64,000 nt of DNA from Pseudopithomyces maydicus. Lineage: Eukaryota; Ascomycota; Dothideomycetes; Pleosporales; Didymosphaeriaceae. A program made the position numbers and the translations under genes. Positions 10,387 to 21,862 of the stretch are shown piece by piece. The notes beneath the pieces were generated by a model that was not told where the DNA came from, ran no database searches, and was given only the letters and a program-made list of their open reading frames with translations. Every line of letters begins with the position of its first letter. The stretch's first letter is position 1. The stretch spans positions 992,001 through 1,056,000 of the forward strand of contig JANTUC010000016.1 in NCBI GenBank assembly GCA_026873275.1, given 5' to 3'.

Positions 10387-11746
10387 CTACATCACTGCAT
10401 CCCTCCCCAGCACCTCATACCGCCCGTGTCCATCCCCAACCATCTCCTTATCCACCAACCTCACCCCCTCGCCCCCCTCCCCATCCCTCCTAACAAAATA
10501 CCTTACAAACATCTCCCCGCCCCTCACATCCCCCACCCCATGCCTCTCCTCCTTCACACTCGGCATCCTCCCCGCCCTATTAGCCGCTACCAGCATACCG
10601 CCCAGCCCCAACCACGGGCTCTTTGCCCACCTGCAAAAGATATAAAAGATATCGACGAGCTGCACGACGATGCTGACGCCGATGACCGCCGCAGCGATCC
10701 ACTGCCACGGCAGCCTGGGCCCGGACCCGTAGATCTGCCACCGGATGGGGCCGTGGCGCGTCGTGCTGCCGGGAATCTCTTCGCCGGTCCACGAGAATGT
10801 TGTGAGGAGGTGGGAGAAAACGGCGGAAAGGACGACGGCGAGGCCATCGGTTTTGGTGTGGCCGCGGTTGAGCTCGACGATGACGGTGGAGAGGCGGGAG
10901 GTGAGGGACGTGAGGGACGTGATATTTTGGTTGGAGGAGAGGACGTGCAGGTTCGGGAGGATGGAGGTGAACCAGGAGGCAAGCTGCTTGGCGATGTCGG
11001 TGTCGCTGGGGGAGGGGGCAGGCGGGTTATGGGGGAAAGCGGTTTGGGCCGTAGGAGTCGAGGCTGTAGTCCGGGCGGTCGCGGTTGAAGTCTGAGAGGA
11101 CGATCCATTGGGAGATTTCTAGGGAGGGTTAGTTGGAAGGGGTTGGGGGAAGGAAGTAGGAAGGGGAAGGTACCTATCATGGCTTGGCTGATATCGATGG
11201 AACATGTGGCGCCTGAGAATGTCTCGTCGAGCACGGTAGTGGGTCCTATTTGTATGGTGATCGTGCCGTTGTTCTTATCCTCGACGAGCCAGGATCCAGC
11301 TGGAGCTTCGGATTGTTCGTTGCAAGTGGTGTCCAGAAGAATGCCATTCAGTTTGAGCTTAGCCTCCCAACCGCGCGACCTTCGTATTGCCGCGATGTCG
11401 CTATTTACCCTATCGTCCCACATCGAAACAATCTTACCGCCATGAATGGCAATAGCTTGTATGGACGGCGTAGAAGTATCCGTGACGTTCATTGCATTTC
11501 GTACTAACGACGCTTGATCCGAAGTCATGGCCCAGCCAGCCGGCTGACTGAATGTGCTGTATATACGCTGGAAAGCTGAAAGAACCGACATGGCCGCGAT
11601 AGCGTGTGACTAAAGAGATATGATCAGAGAGTACAAGTTCCAAACGACGTTGCACTTACCACTTCCCAACTGACCACTCCACCCTGCCTCACTGTCTGAA
11701 AGCTCGCATCCGCCTGAACAAAACTACCAAGTTCCAAACAGTTCAT
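10387..11746 (-). CDS. Uncharacterised membrane protein, three exons, one apparent frameshift
   Basis: Family not recognised. Exon 1 (11660-11746) starts MNCLELGSFVQADASF, exon 2 spans 11174-11609, and exon 3 runs from 11118 to 10387. The N-terminal half looks extracytoplasmic (KLNGILLDTTCNEQSEAPAG, GATCSIDISQAMI, potential N-glycosylation sites). The middle is polar. One strong membrane span (WQWIAAAVIGVSIVVQLVDI, then FYIFCRW) lies toward the C-terminus, followed by a basic cytoplasmic tail of about 90 residues. The frame breaks in the G run 11031-11035. Here the fix is one surplus base or two missing ones, unlike the other breaks in this window. About 418 aa. A type I membrane orientation is my inference; no signal peptide is obvious. 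Confidence 0.6.
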
Positions 11747-12408
11747 TCTAAAAGCTGAGGTCTATGGGAGCTGATACGCATTTAACATGCTCAGAACCTT
11801 TCCCCAATCAGATTTTAGCTCACAAACCCCCAGTGGCCCCGACCTGATTAAGATCAGGCCATAAAATAGATATCGTACGTCCAGACCCATCATCTCCACA
11901 GCAAAAAAATCGTCATTACACATCAATCACCTCACGGTAACGACCCGCTCGAAGTAGATCGTAGCTTTCCATCCCAACAGCCAAAAAGGCAATTCATCAA
12001 GATCAGGTTCAAGATCAAGACCCAGTCACACAATCTCAACTCATAGACAAAGTACATAGAAATGCAATTTCACACAGGCAATGGCTGATGCCAAAACCCA
12101 CGCTGCACACATAGCACTACGTATACAATAACCGTCGTCCCATCACACCTCACCACCGGCCTAGCAAGATGCCATTACCACATATCCCCCCTACCATACC
12201 ATACCATACCATACCATACCATATTCAACCGCGACGTGAGGCAATACCATGCAAGCATTTCGAATCGAACTAGTAATACAGTAGATATGCACGCGACAAA
12301 CGCTGCACTGTACTCGAAAGACGGGGCGTGAAATGCGTGTGTGTCGCGCAAGACGCCAGCGAAGTGAGGAGCCGCAGACGCTGTGATCCACCGCCCTGAT
12401 GTATTCGA
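11747..12408. other. Spacer: promoter of the membrane-protein gene and glycogenin 3' region
   Basis: Both flanking genes are leftward. The stretch is AC-rich and holds no long open frame. A five-base microsatellite lies near its right end. Confidence 0.45.
12191..12222. repeat. Microsatellite, about six copies of ACCAT
   Basis: The pentamer ACCAT repeats about six times without interruption in non-coding sequence, 3' of the glycogenin gene. Confidence 0.9.
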
Positions 12409-15400
12409 TCAAGAACGTGTCTGCGTCGGGCTGAGGGGTTCGTCGTGGGGAACCGGCGAAGCCTCGTGCGGTAACTTTGGTGTGTCGTCGAGTTCGTCGC
12501 CTGTACCATCATTTCCGAAATCCGGCGCGACGAACAATGGCATATCTGCGGGAGTGCCCGCGGGCGGTGTGTCTTTGTTTTTGTCGGTTACAAGGGCGAA
12601 GTACCCCGGGGGTTCAGGGACATGTTTCTTTTGGGCAGGGGGATCTGACGGTTGGCCATTATCTTTCGGTTGCGTAGACGGTTCCGGTGACTTCGTAGCG
12701 TCAGGGTCATCTGTTACGGGAGGATCTGCCGATTTGCCCTTCTCTTTCGGTGGAGGCGGAGATGACAGTTTTGGTGCACTCGTTACGTCCGGGTCGTCTC
12801 CAGCGGGAGGATTTTCTGGGGCTTTGCCTTTTCCAGGATCAATTGATTCTGGCCGCGGCGCCGGATCGACAGAGTGTTCGGGAAGCTCCCTCAGAGGCGC
12901 CTTTGGATGGTTGGGGTTCTTCAAGTGTTCGAATTCGATGAGCGACGAGCGTCGTAGTTGCTCGAGCTTTTCTTCTGGGTTCTTGAAGTGATACCAAGTC
13001 AGCCACGATATGCGAAATCTTCAACAATATGCACGCTCAAATGCAAATAATGATGGCTATGCTGCGGTGACGCTGGAAACAATAGATGCAGATGAAGTTG
13101 GATCAATACCAGGGACTTGTGGCTGGGTATCGAGAAGTTGCTGGGTATCGAGAAGTGTTGGATCGGTCAGTGATGCTAGAGGTGTTCCACGGTCGTTCAG
13201 ACCATCTCTGGGATTCGGTTTAGGCGGCGTAAGAGTCGGCGTTGCTTTGAGAGTAGTTTTTGACGTGGCTTTTGGTGACAAGTGGTCTGTTGTACTTGAA
13301 GTCGGTTCCGCTGCGGAAGTCTTTTGCTCCTCTTCGACTTGCTCAATCGACACCGGTTGAATTTCGATAGTTTGAGTAATGACGGGCTGTAAGGTAGGTG
13401 CAGTTGCAGTGCCGAGAGAAATAGACGATGTAGGCAATATACGACGAGGAAGGAAATCTGACGCGCTGATAGAGGAAAATCCGCATTGAGGACATACCCA
13501 GTCTTGTTGATCCGGAACACCCTCTGCTTGAGGTAATTCTCCCTGCGAATCCCTTTCTTCGCCCCAGAACATTGGCCGTCGGACCGGCGCTGGTGTTACT
13601 GGTAAACTCGGCCGCTCAACGGCGGTGGGGAAGTCGGTGAGTATTAGACTTTCGCGACGGTTTTTGCGACTCATCACCGGTGACATGACCTCTGGGGTAG
13701 TCGCTGCTTGGTGTTGAACTTGAACCTTCCCTTTTCGGGTATGCGATTCCATGATTGCTCGTACGTATGTCTCAATCCCAGGTACGGTATCCCATGCATT
13801 AGTGGTGTTCTGTTGGAAGTCCTGCCATTGCTGGTCAGCCGTCTTCGGGGATGAAACGCGTTCAGGACTTTGTCCAGGCGCTGCTACTTCTTCAGACATG
13901 GTTTCGTCTTGCTCGTAATGCACTGTAGAGAAGGGATGCGCGCCAGGAGGCCCGGGGGCCGAGGAAGGGCTCAGCGTGATGGTGGGCGTGAGCGGGGTTG
14001 GCTCAGGAGGAGGCAGGTCCTCCGCAAAGACACGGGTTGGCTTTGGACGATCACGTTCGCGCTCCCATGGGAAGATTGGTTTAGGTGGTTCAGCAGGCTT
14101 GGGCTTGTCTTCGGGCACCGTGTACCACATGTCTGTTGGGGGCTCAGGGTATGCGTGAGGAGCTTTGAACAGCTCGTGGCTTTCGCTGAAGGAATACTGC
14201 TCGGATGGAAAGTTTGCGGCTTCGGGCTTCGATTCGACGGGCGGCTCGAATCTATTGGTGTAAGAGAATGCACGATGGCTAGTCTGAACTAGCTTACCTG
14301 GTAGCATCCCACTCCATGTGAGGCGCGGAAAACTTCCGCTGCTCCACGGTCGGGGTGGGCTCTGTTAGACCCTGGTCAATATTTTCCACAGCTTCGCCAG
14401 GCTCAGACAGGGGCATTTCTGTGCTTGTGGTAGAGGCTTCGGGTACGACTACAATATCTGGGGTGGGAGTAGTATGCTGGGTGAGCGTGTCACTGGGAGT
14501 GGCACTCGTCTCACCATGCACCTGACCTTGGACCTCCGCTGACGAACTTGCATGCTCAGACTTGACGTTCGAGGAAGTCGTAGGACCGGGCGAAGGTTCC
14601 CTGAGATGCCTGTCGTGCACAGCCCACCACCGCGCAAGCAGCTCGTTGTAGACACCATATCCACCAGACCCATTTCGTCCCGCCGTCCATGGCTTGTCCT
14701 TGCCAATGAAGTGGACAGCGCTAATGTCGCGCTTGTAGTATCGATACGCAGGCTCCCACTGGTATTGAGCATTTGGGGTGGTGTTGTAGGTGAACTTTAA
14801 GCGATGCCAGTTGCGGTGCTCAAAGTACTGATTCAGCAGACCCTGATCGGCACCGTCAAAGCTATCACCGGTGGATGCCATGGTCTGCAGAGCCCAGTAT
14901 TCACCCATGTCGGGGTTGAGTACCATGACACCGGAATTGAAAGCATCTGGCCACCCGACATCCGGCGCAGCAGCAAAGGGTGCATCCAGGTCGAAAAGCT
15001 CGTCCATGGCCCGCAATGCGACTACGTCAGCGTCCAAGTATACGATTTTCCGGAAGCGCGTCTGGCGCCACAGAGCGATCTTGGTGAAGGCATAAAGAAG
15101 ATCGGGTCGGCCCATCAAAAACAGATTTGCCGGGCTGCGGTTTCGTATGCGGTCGACGGGGATTACGTAGTCGTACAACTCCTTGAGCTGGGTGATGGTG
15201 TCCGCGGACAGCGTTTCCAGCGTCACGAGAACGGCCAGCTTCTTCTTGGTGCCAGCATCTCGTAAGGAATGGGCGAGAACGGCGGCTCCTGCACATGATG
15301 TTAGCCACGGTCCATCGTTCCATGACGCATGAGAGAGACGCGTCGAGGAGCGTGGATCCTTGGAATAGACATTGGAAGAGGAGTACCTGGCAGGTAGGAG

Positions 15401-15502
15401 TCGCTCATGAGGAGCTGCAAAGCGGTTAGCTCGAGTGTCTTGTGCGACCACAGACAGACATTGACTCACGGTGCAGTAGACATCCTCCAGAGGCCCGGCC
15501 AT
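12409..15502 (-). CDS. Glycogenin (GT8 self-glucosylating glycogen primer)
   Basis: Glycogenin uses UDP-glucose to build the oligoglucose primer for glycogen synthase. Exons are 15470-15502, 15387-15414, 14298-15288, 13498-14251 and 12409-12981 (792 aa). MAGPLEDVYCT-LLMSDSYLP-GAAVLAHSLRD is the classic fungal start. The GT8 domain has YLDADVVALRAMDELF (DxD metal site near residue 107), GWPDAFNSGVMVLNP, DQGLLNQYF and HFIGKDKPW. The linker carries fungal glycogenin motifs (APHMEWDATR, MWYTVPEDKPKP, PIFPWERERDRP, LTDFPTAVERPSLPVTPAP). After the last intron, NPEEKLEQLRRSSLIEFE matches the conserved C-terminal helix. A Pro/Asp-rich tail follows, with two degenerate copies of a PP..DDPD unit. No frameshift was found. 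Confidence 0.93.
12982..13497 (-). other. Long, largely translatable intron (exitron-like) in glycogenin
   Basis: The interval has a GTATGT donor after the Trp codon of QQDW and a TTCAAG acceptor before NPEEKLEQL. It is 516 nt long, an exact multiple of three, and begins at codon phase 0. If retained, translation continues 146 residues (starting VCPQCGFSSISASDF) and stops at 13057. It also holds a tandem 18-nt repeat encoding LLDTQQLLDTQP. Both the spliced and retained forms are plausible proteins. Confidence 0.55.
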
Positions 15503-16778
15503 GATTGCCGCGAGTGTAGTGTTGGATACAGGTACAGAGAGGGTGTCTCAAAGGCGAGGAAGCACCTGACTGAGGGCTGCCCGTGGACGAGGGACGGCTT
15601 GGAGGTGGCAGGTGGGCAGGCCAGGGCAGGTCAACGGCGAGGGTGTGCGCGTGGTCGCTTCCCCGCAGCGAACGACGTATGAAGCCGTGCCGATCAAAGT
15701 ACCGAGTCCAAGAGAGAAGAGGCGCAGGACAGGGCAACGCTCAGGCAATGGCCATTCTGGCAGGACAAGGAGCTGTATCAGGTGGAGGACGAGGTTGCAA
15801 GGGGCGAATTCACAGTCAACAGCGCAATGTTGAGGCGCGGCGAAGGTAAACGAGCAGCTCTCCATGTTTTCCTGCATCGCCGTCGGCCGCACGAGCTGGA
15901 GCTTGGGTCGCAGGAACCACCTTCCGTCGATACCTCATGCGGCAGTAGCGCCCCATGGAACGGGGAAGGCGCCTACCGCTCGACCCGCTCGCTCTCCACT
16001 TTGCGTCATCCTCCAGTTCGTGCGCGCTGCCTCGAGGACGTCTCGACGACGATGATTTTTCCGGACGAGGTCGCTGCCCGTTGTCGACCCTCGAGCACAC
16101 TAGCCTAGCGGTGTAAACAATGCCCTGCCGAAGCTTATCGTTGCGCGTTCCATGGGAGCGAAAACTGACGACAACCGTCCTGCAGACGGATACGACCAAT
16201 CTCACCACGCGGCTGATTGCCCTTCCCGGTTGTGGTAACAGTAGTTCGCAACGGCTGGTTATCGCGCCCAGACCAGCTTCCAATTTACCGTTCCGTCGGA
16301 TGCCATCGCCGGCGCTTATGCCGTGTCAGTGTACAGTAGGTACATACGCACAGGAACTGAGCTTGTCGAACCCTCACGACTGAACTCGGGACGCGTCGTA
16401 TGAATGTTAAGCCTGTGCACTGTCTGTCTGTCTGTCTTCGTCTAAAAGACCCGTGCTACTGCGGAAGAGCGCTTTTCATCCGGACCGACCAGAGGAAAGA
16501 ACGGTTTGTACAAATGCTCGTGCGTCCATTTCACACATAAAGAGAAGGAAGCTCGAAAACAAACTCGAGATGAAAACATTCACTCGTGGTCTTGAGCAGA
16601 CACGCTCATTGGCCAATGGCTTTCTTTTCGAGATAAGCGAGCCGCTAGTACCAACCCTGATCATCTATGACACCATGCATTCCACTACACAAGCTAGTCG
16701 TCGCAGGTACCGCCTCTATGTTATTGGTCTTTTCAGCCTCTTTTTGAACTTGTCCCATGTCTTCGTCCGTCCCTCCTT
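15503..16778. promoter_or_regulatory. Divergent intergenic region, glycogenin / photolyase
   Basis: This is 1.28 kb between two divergent genes and so carries both promoters. Open frames on both strands are basic, low-complexity and unconserved in appearance. A short CTGT repeat sits near 16422-16438. I could not identify a definite light-response element. Confidence 0.45.
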
Positions 16779-18743
16779 TTGCCCAACAACATGCCGCAAC
16801 CACGTGTGGTCTATTGGTTTCGTACCGACCTGCGGCTCCACGATTCCCCAGCTCTCAAGGCAGCTCTGGATCTGAAACCAGAGTGCATGTACCCTATATG
16901 GACCTGGGACCCTCATTATGTCTACCACGCTCGCGTCGGATCGAACCGCTGGCAATTCCTCTTGGACTGCCAGAATGATCTCTCCAAATCCATTACCAAG
17001 CTCAATCCAAAATCAAAGCTGTTCCTTATTCGCGAAGCCCCGCAAACGCTGTTTCCTAAGCTTTTCAAAGAGTGGAAGATTACACATCTAGTGTACGAGA
17101 AAGATACGGACGCTTACGGACGAGATCGAGACAACAAGATAAATGAGATAGCGAAGGAAGCCGGTGTGAAAGTAGTCACTCAGTACGGACGCACATTGTA
17201 TGATCCCGACGAGCTAGTAAAGAAGAACAAGAACAACCCCACCATGAGTATTAGTCAAGTCCAAGCAGCAGGAGCGAAAATCGGAGATATTCCCCGTCCA
17301 ATACCTACTCCAAAATCTCTCCCGGATCCAGGCCCTACAACGCTCAGCTTTACCCAGCAAAAACCCACAAGCAGCCCAGATATAAACGCTATCCAGAGGG
17401 ATGCCGAAGAAAAGTCGTACACTTCACTAGCAGGCCCAAATGGCGACTTTGCCGTTCCCACAATGGAGGAATTGGGCCTCAAACCCGCCACATCATCTCA
17501 TCGTGGCGGCGAGACCATCGGGCTAAAGATGCTAGACGAGATAATCGCAAACGAAGAATACACCGCTACATTTGAGAAACCCAAAACCGCACCCACGGCC
17601 TTCGAACCTCAGGCTACGACCCTCCTTTCCCCACACATGCACTTTGGATCCGTCAGCTGTCGCGAATTCTACTGGCGTGTGCAGGACGTGGTGTCGAAAT
17701 ACAAAGGCAAGGCCTCAAAGCCGCCCGTCAGTCTAACTGGCCAGCTTCTCTTCCGCGACATGTACTTTGGGGCCCAAGCCGCACTCGGCTACGCGTTCGG
17801 ACAGACCTATAACAATCCGCAGTGCCGATTCATACCGTGGCATCTCCCTTCTGAAGTTGATACCGAGACTGGCCTCATCACGGGGAAGTACCTTGTCGAC
17901 AACGCTCAGGCCGAGATACACTTCAAGCGATGGAAAGAAGGCCGCACCGGATTCCCCTGGATCGATGCCCTGATGCGTCAACTCAAGCTCGAAGGTTGGA
18001 TCCACCATCTTGGCAGGCACGCCGTAGCGTGTTTCCTCACGCGCGGCGGATGCTACGTCGACTGGGAGCGGGGCGCCGAGGTTTTTGAAGAATGGCTCAT
18101 CGATCACGAAGCTGCGTGTAATATCGGGAATTGGCAATGGCTCTCCTGCACGGCGTTTTTTGCGCAATTCTTCCGGTGCTACTCTCCAATTGCGTTTCCT
18201 CAGAAGTGGGATAAAGAGGGGGACTTTGTGAGGCGCTATGTACCCGAGCTGAAAGGTTTCGATAAAAAGTACATTTACGAACCGTGGAAGGCACCGATTG
18301 TGGATCAGAAGAAGTGGGGGTGTTTGGTAAAAGGAGATGGTTCGGTGGGTTCGGAGGGCGATTTTCAGACGTATCCTAAGCCAATGTTTGACTTTGCAAC
18401 GCAAAGAGATATCTGCATCCAAGGGATGAAGAACGCATATCACATTGGGCTCTATGGGAATGACCCGAAGGTCCTGGATGGGACGTGGAGGAAGCTATTT
18501 GACGACCATGCCGAGGGTCCGACCGAAGGCAAGACCGGACCTCCAGGAGCAATGGTCGAGCACGAAGACGAAAACGCGGGGGCCGACGGAGCAGATTCAG
18601 ACGACCACTCTCTTCCCGCAGCCCCGAAAGACACCAAGACGCGGAACAAAAAAACCGGGACAAAAGGAAAGACCGAACACAAGAGAGAAGCAAGCCAAAG
18701 CACATTGGACAGCATGGTAACACGAAAAAAGAAAAAGACCTAA
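16779..18743 (+). CDS. (6-4)-type photolyase / animal-type cryptochrome family
   Basis: This is a flavoprotein of the photolyase/cryptochrome family, probably repairing UV (6-4) photoproducts with blue light. It is a single 654-aa exon. The N-terminal Rossmann domain starts VVYWFRTDLRLHDSPALKAAL. The FAD domain holds GRTGFPWIDALMRQLKLEGW, HHLGRHAVACFLTRGG (two His near residues 409-413, as used for (6-4) repair) and CNIGNWQWLSC. The Asn near 447 faces flavin N5 in photolyases, which favours repair over pure signalling. GFDKKYIYEPWKAP is typical of the (6-4)/cryptochrome clade. The last 120 residues are acidic and then Lys-rich and end in KKKK, a likely nuclear signal. Whether it also signals, as Aspergillus CryA does, cannot be told. 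Confidence 0.9.
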   Translation: MPNNMPQPRVVYWFRTDLRLHDSPALKAALDLKPECMYPIWTWDPHYVYHARVGSNRWQFLLDCQNDLSKSITKLNPKSKLFLIREAPQTLFPKLFKEWKITHLVYEKDTDAYGRDRDNKINEIAKEAGVKVVTQYGRTLYDPDELVKKNKNNPTMSISQVQAAGAKIGDIPRPIPTPKSLPDPGPTTLSFTQQKPTSSPDINAIQRDAEEKSYTSLAGPNGDFAVPTMEELGLKPATSSHRGGETIGLKMLDEIIANEEYTATFEKPKTAPTAFEPQATTLLSPHMHFGSVSCREFYWRVQDVVSKYKGKASKPPVSLTGQLLFRDMYFGAQAALGYAFGQTYNNPQCRFIPWHLPSEVDTETGLITGKYLVDNAQAEIHFKRWKEGRTGFPWIDALMRQLKLEGWIHHLGRHAVACFLTRGGCYVDWERGAEVFEEWLIDHEAACNIGNWQWLSCTAFFAQFFRCYSPIAFPQKWDKEGDFVRRYVPELKGFDKKYIYEPWKAPIVDQKKWGCLVKGDGSVGSEGDFQTYPKPMFDFATQRDICIQGMKNAYHIGLYGNDPKVLDGTWRKLFDDHAEGPTEGKTGPPGAMVEHEDENAGADGADSDDHSLPAAPKDTKTRNKKTGTKGKTEHKREASQSTLDSMVTRKKKKT

Positions 18744-19096
18744 ATCCAGGCTTCGTCTCTTGATACCCACAAGCCCTACATGAGATTATCTCAGCATCCC
18801 AACGCTTTTTCCAGGACATCTCCCTGTCCGGGGCCCATCCGAGGTTCTCACGCGGGTATTCTTCCAAACGCTCGCATCCTCGTAAATGAAGTCGCGAATC
18901 ACCACCCCTGTCCCGAACCATCCCTCCAAAACAACAATATACGGCAATGAAGAGTCCTGCAACACCACGGGTGGGGCCTCGGCTTCAATCATCCTAGACT
19001 CCAACGCTACATCTAACTACTCGATAAATCACGACCCACGATCCTCATTCCAAACCCTCCAATTCTCCACGTCGAACAGCATCCCACCCGTCCACC
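18744..19096. other. Spacer between photolyase and the DUF4360 gene
   Basis: 353 bp holding the photolyase 3' UTR and the promoter of the next rightward gene. No additional feature is seen. Confidence 0.45.
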
Positions 19097-19882
19097 ATGC
19101 GCCTCCCTTCCCTCCTCACCACCCTAATCACTACCACCACCACAACCCTGGCCCTCGCCCTCCCCTCCACCGCCCCTCCTCTCCCCACCCTCACCCCAAC
19201 CACCTACTCCGGCTCTGCCTGCCCCTCAGACGGCCTCACCCTCACCCTCGGCGCACCCAGCACCGCCCCCTCTAACACCTCCACCTCCTCCAGCGCGGCG
19301 CTCACCTTCACGCTCTCCAACTTCCTCCCCGGCTTCGGCTCCTTCGGCGCCTCGCTCCGCATGTGCAACGTCGCCGTGCTCGTCAGCGTGGAAAAAGGAT
19401 GGCGCGTGCGCGTTAACAACCGGGGGACCACTGCGAGGGGGAGGCGGATTTACCGGGGAATGCGACGATGTTTTTGAGGGACACGTGGATGGTTGGTGGA
19501 GGGGTTATGGAGCAGGTATGTTTGTGAATTCTTAACATGCATACATGTAGATGTGTATGTATACGTGGTGTTTGGAATGGTAGCTGGGTAGCTGGGTCCT
19601 TGAAAAAGGGATGTCTAACTAATTGATGGGCGATAGAGCATCGGCATGCTGGATGTACCAGGCCCGCTTTCGGGTCCGTTTTCGAGGCTGGTGACGCCGG
19701 TGGAGGGGAACGGAAAGGGGGTTGAGGGGCCGTGTGGGGGCGAGGAGACGGAGGTGGATGTGGAGTTTCAGGCGAGGGCTGTGAATGATTCGTATGGTGA
19801 GGGTGGTGTCGGGGGGTTGGGTGGGAGCGCGGTGGATACGGCGTGGAGCTTGACGACGGATTTGGAGGTGCTGAAGTGTTGA
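19097..19882 (+). CDS. Secreted DUF4360 protein, one apparent frameshift
   Basis: Secreted small protein of the DUF4360 family; its molecular role is unknown. It has a clear signal peptide (MRLPSLLTTLITTTTTTLALALP). The mature part begins near YSGSACPSDGLTLTLG and has four cysteines (SACP, RMCNV, GPCGG, and C at the very end), the family's pattern. LDVPGPLSGPF and the C-terminal strand of the family are in exon 2. The intron is 19516-19636 (GTATGT donor). Exon 1 slips at the G run 19437-19441. With one added G, exon 1 is exactly 420 nt and runs TARGEADLPGNATMFL into the splice site, giving 221 aa. Confidence 0.8.
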
Positions 19883-20199
19883 TGGGATTGTAAAGTAGAG
19901 CGTTTTGAGGAACGTGAGGAACGTGAGGATTGGTTTGGGGAAGGGTTGGAGTCGTCGTTTGTAGAAGGGGAAGTAGAAATTGGGTGGCCGTGATGAGAAT
20001 TTTTTTTCGCACATATATGTATGGGTATATCTTTAAATGTGACAGAAGCGGTTCGCGCAGAGCTGATGCAATTCCCAGCAGTATCTAATCACCAGGCATT
20101 GATCCAGTCCTGGTGTAGCACATTAGTATGTAAAAGGACACAGATTTTACAGCCTGGGATATTCTCTTACTCGCCGAGTAGTATAGGTCCGACATGTCC
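19883..20199. other. Convergent 3' region
   Basis: 317 bp between convergent stop codons, presumably 3' UTRs. Nothing else is visible. Confidence 0.45.
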
Positions 20200-21037
20200 C
20201 TATTTCCTAGGCTTCTTGATCATATTCTGAATAGCTTCCGCTATCGGCCAGTGGCCCATAGCTCCCTCCGCCGAGTGGTGATAATAACGGTGCCACTTAT
20301 GATCATAGTACAGATGAATCACGACCCGGACCCGTTTCGCCCTGATCGCGATCTCAGTCTCCATCAGCATATCAATCAACAGGGCCCTCTTCAGTTCGAA
20401 GTGCTCAATACAAGCTCCTTGGTAGATCCACAGCGAGATCTTGAGATAATCCAAGCATTGAAAAGAGTCCTGCCATCTGGTAGTATCGGACTTTGGAATC
20501 CACCGGAGAGTTTTCCGCGAGCGCGAAGAAGCAGGGCTTGAACGCGGGCGCAGAAGATAGCCCCAGTCGTTCATCTGGCTCGTGTCGAGGAGTCTGTCCA
20601 GGGAGTCGCGATAAGATGCGATGAGTTCGAGGTGCATGTTGCGGACTAGGTGGCCGAAGCGTGGGTTTGGATACACGAGTGACGTATCGCGGGTTTCTGA
20701 AGAAACATCGACTGTTTCCCTCCGCGAGAAATACGTGTTTCCCTTGAACCATACATCCTGGGCCAGGGTTTGAAATTCTTTGCTTGTAAGACACAGGTTT
20801 TTGAACTTCTTTCGGTGTTTCTGCGTTCTGTCGCAGTTGTATTCCTTCTCGTTCTTTCGATCGACCTGTTTGGCACGGCTTTCTCAGTGCAGCCCTTGAA
20901 AATGATAGCTGAGAGGGGGAAAAGGCACAACGTACGAGGTCTAGATATGAGAAGATGTGAATCTTCAACTCGGTTGGTAATCTGTCCCAATAACAGACTG
21001 ATAGTTGTGGCGCCTGTCGGCTTTTCGCTGACCCCAT
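20200..21037 (-). CDS. F-box-like protein, frame break near the first splice site
   Basis: Exon 1 (20936-21037) encodes MGSAKSRQAPQLSVCYWDRL, then PTELKIHIFSYLDL, a typical F-box start (LP.EL...I.SYLDL). Such proteins usually recruit substrates to SCF ubiquitin ligases. A GTACGT donor and TTCAAG acceptor lead to exon 2 from 20894. The sensible frame from about 20880 onward reads KKFKNLCLTSKEFQTLAQDVWFKGN-style repeats, then RFGHLVRNMHLELIASYRDSL. It is one base out of phase with the splice. Adding one base between 20894 and about 20860 gives 265 aa. The tail (FELKRALLIDMLMETEIAIRA) is helical. A different acceptor cannot be excluded. Confidence 0.6.
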
Positions 21038-21862
21038 GATGGCTAACAGTGTGTTGATGGTGCTTCAAGTTGGTATTATTAATGTACTGTGTTTACTAAG
21101 GAACAGAGCTAGGTAGAGGTCTTGAGCGGGTGCGGGGTTCCATAGATCAGCTGTCATTGCCCAGGTGCTCGTGCCAAAAGGGGGTAGTGCTATCACTAGC
21201 GTCTTTTGCCTAAATGCAGTGTAGCTCGAGGCGGATGGAACACATCTTGGACCTAAGTACGTGTATCAGATATTCCATTCGCTAACTAGACACTCAAGTT
21301 TTCACTGATTCTCAGATACTTATACATGAGAGCTATTCCTGCTTACACACGTATAATAGTGTTGGTAGTAGAACGATCATCTCTACCGTTACATACATGA
21401 TCAACTTCCTAGCCGAAGGCGAAACCAACGCTGCATGTCCTATGCTACTTTGTGTGTACTTCGATAAATTGATCTGATAATGAACCCGTTGCATCTGGTT
21501 TGCCTTTGGCTGGGGTCCGTATGATCTGTCTAGGTCCTCATGACGATAATTGAAAGACTACTAATAAAGAAGGTAATAAAAAGACTGTTTGTTGCGCGTC
21601 AAAATCACCTGTGCACAGTATAGTTTTCAGTTAACGTCGTAAAGACCTGTATAGGTCATGCCAACTCCAGTCAGAGGCAAACTAGACAAAATGGATTCAG
21701 TAACAAGAAGCAAGTGCATAGTACTATACTATTTGGATTGAAAAAATTTATTGATATTGTGAGATATATATATTGAACACGGAAGCTCCACTATTCAAGA
21801 AACACCCTTATAGACTCCTCATACGATTGTCTGGTGGAGAGAACGGGTCACTGGACGGCTCA
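21038..21862. other. Spacer without recognisable gene
   Basis: 825 bp, moderately AT-rich, becoming strongly AT-rich near 21720-21780. It contains no open frame of note and no repeat that I can see. It includes the F-box gene promoter. Confidence 0.45.

Noticed and set aside
10297..11088. 263-codon open frame on the plus strand
   Set aside because: It is a low-complexity His/Pro/Gly shadow of the leftward membrane-protein gene.
10587..11110. Pro/Ser-rich C-terminus read directly after exon 2 of the gene at 10387
   Set aside because: It is the wrong frame; the alternative frame after the splice gives a membrane span and normal composition.
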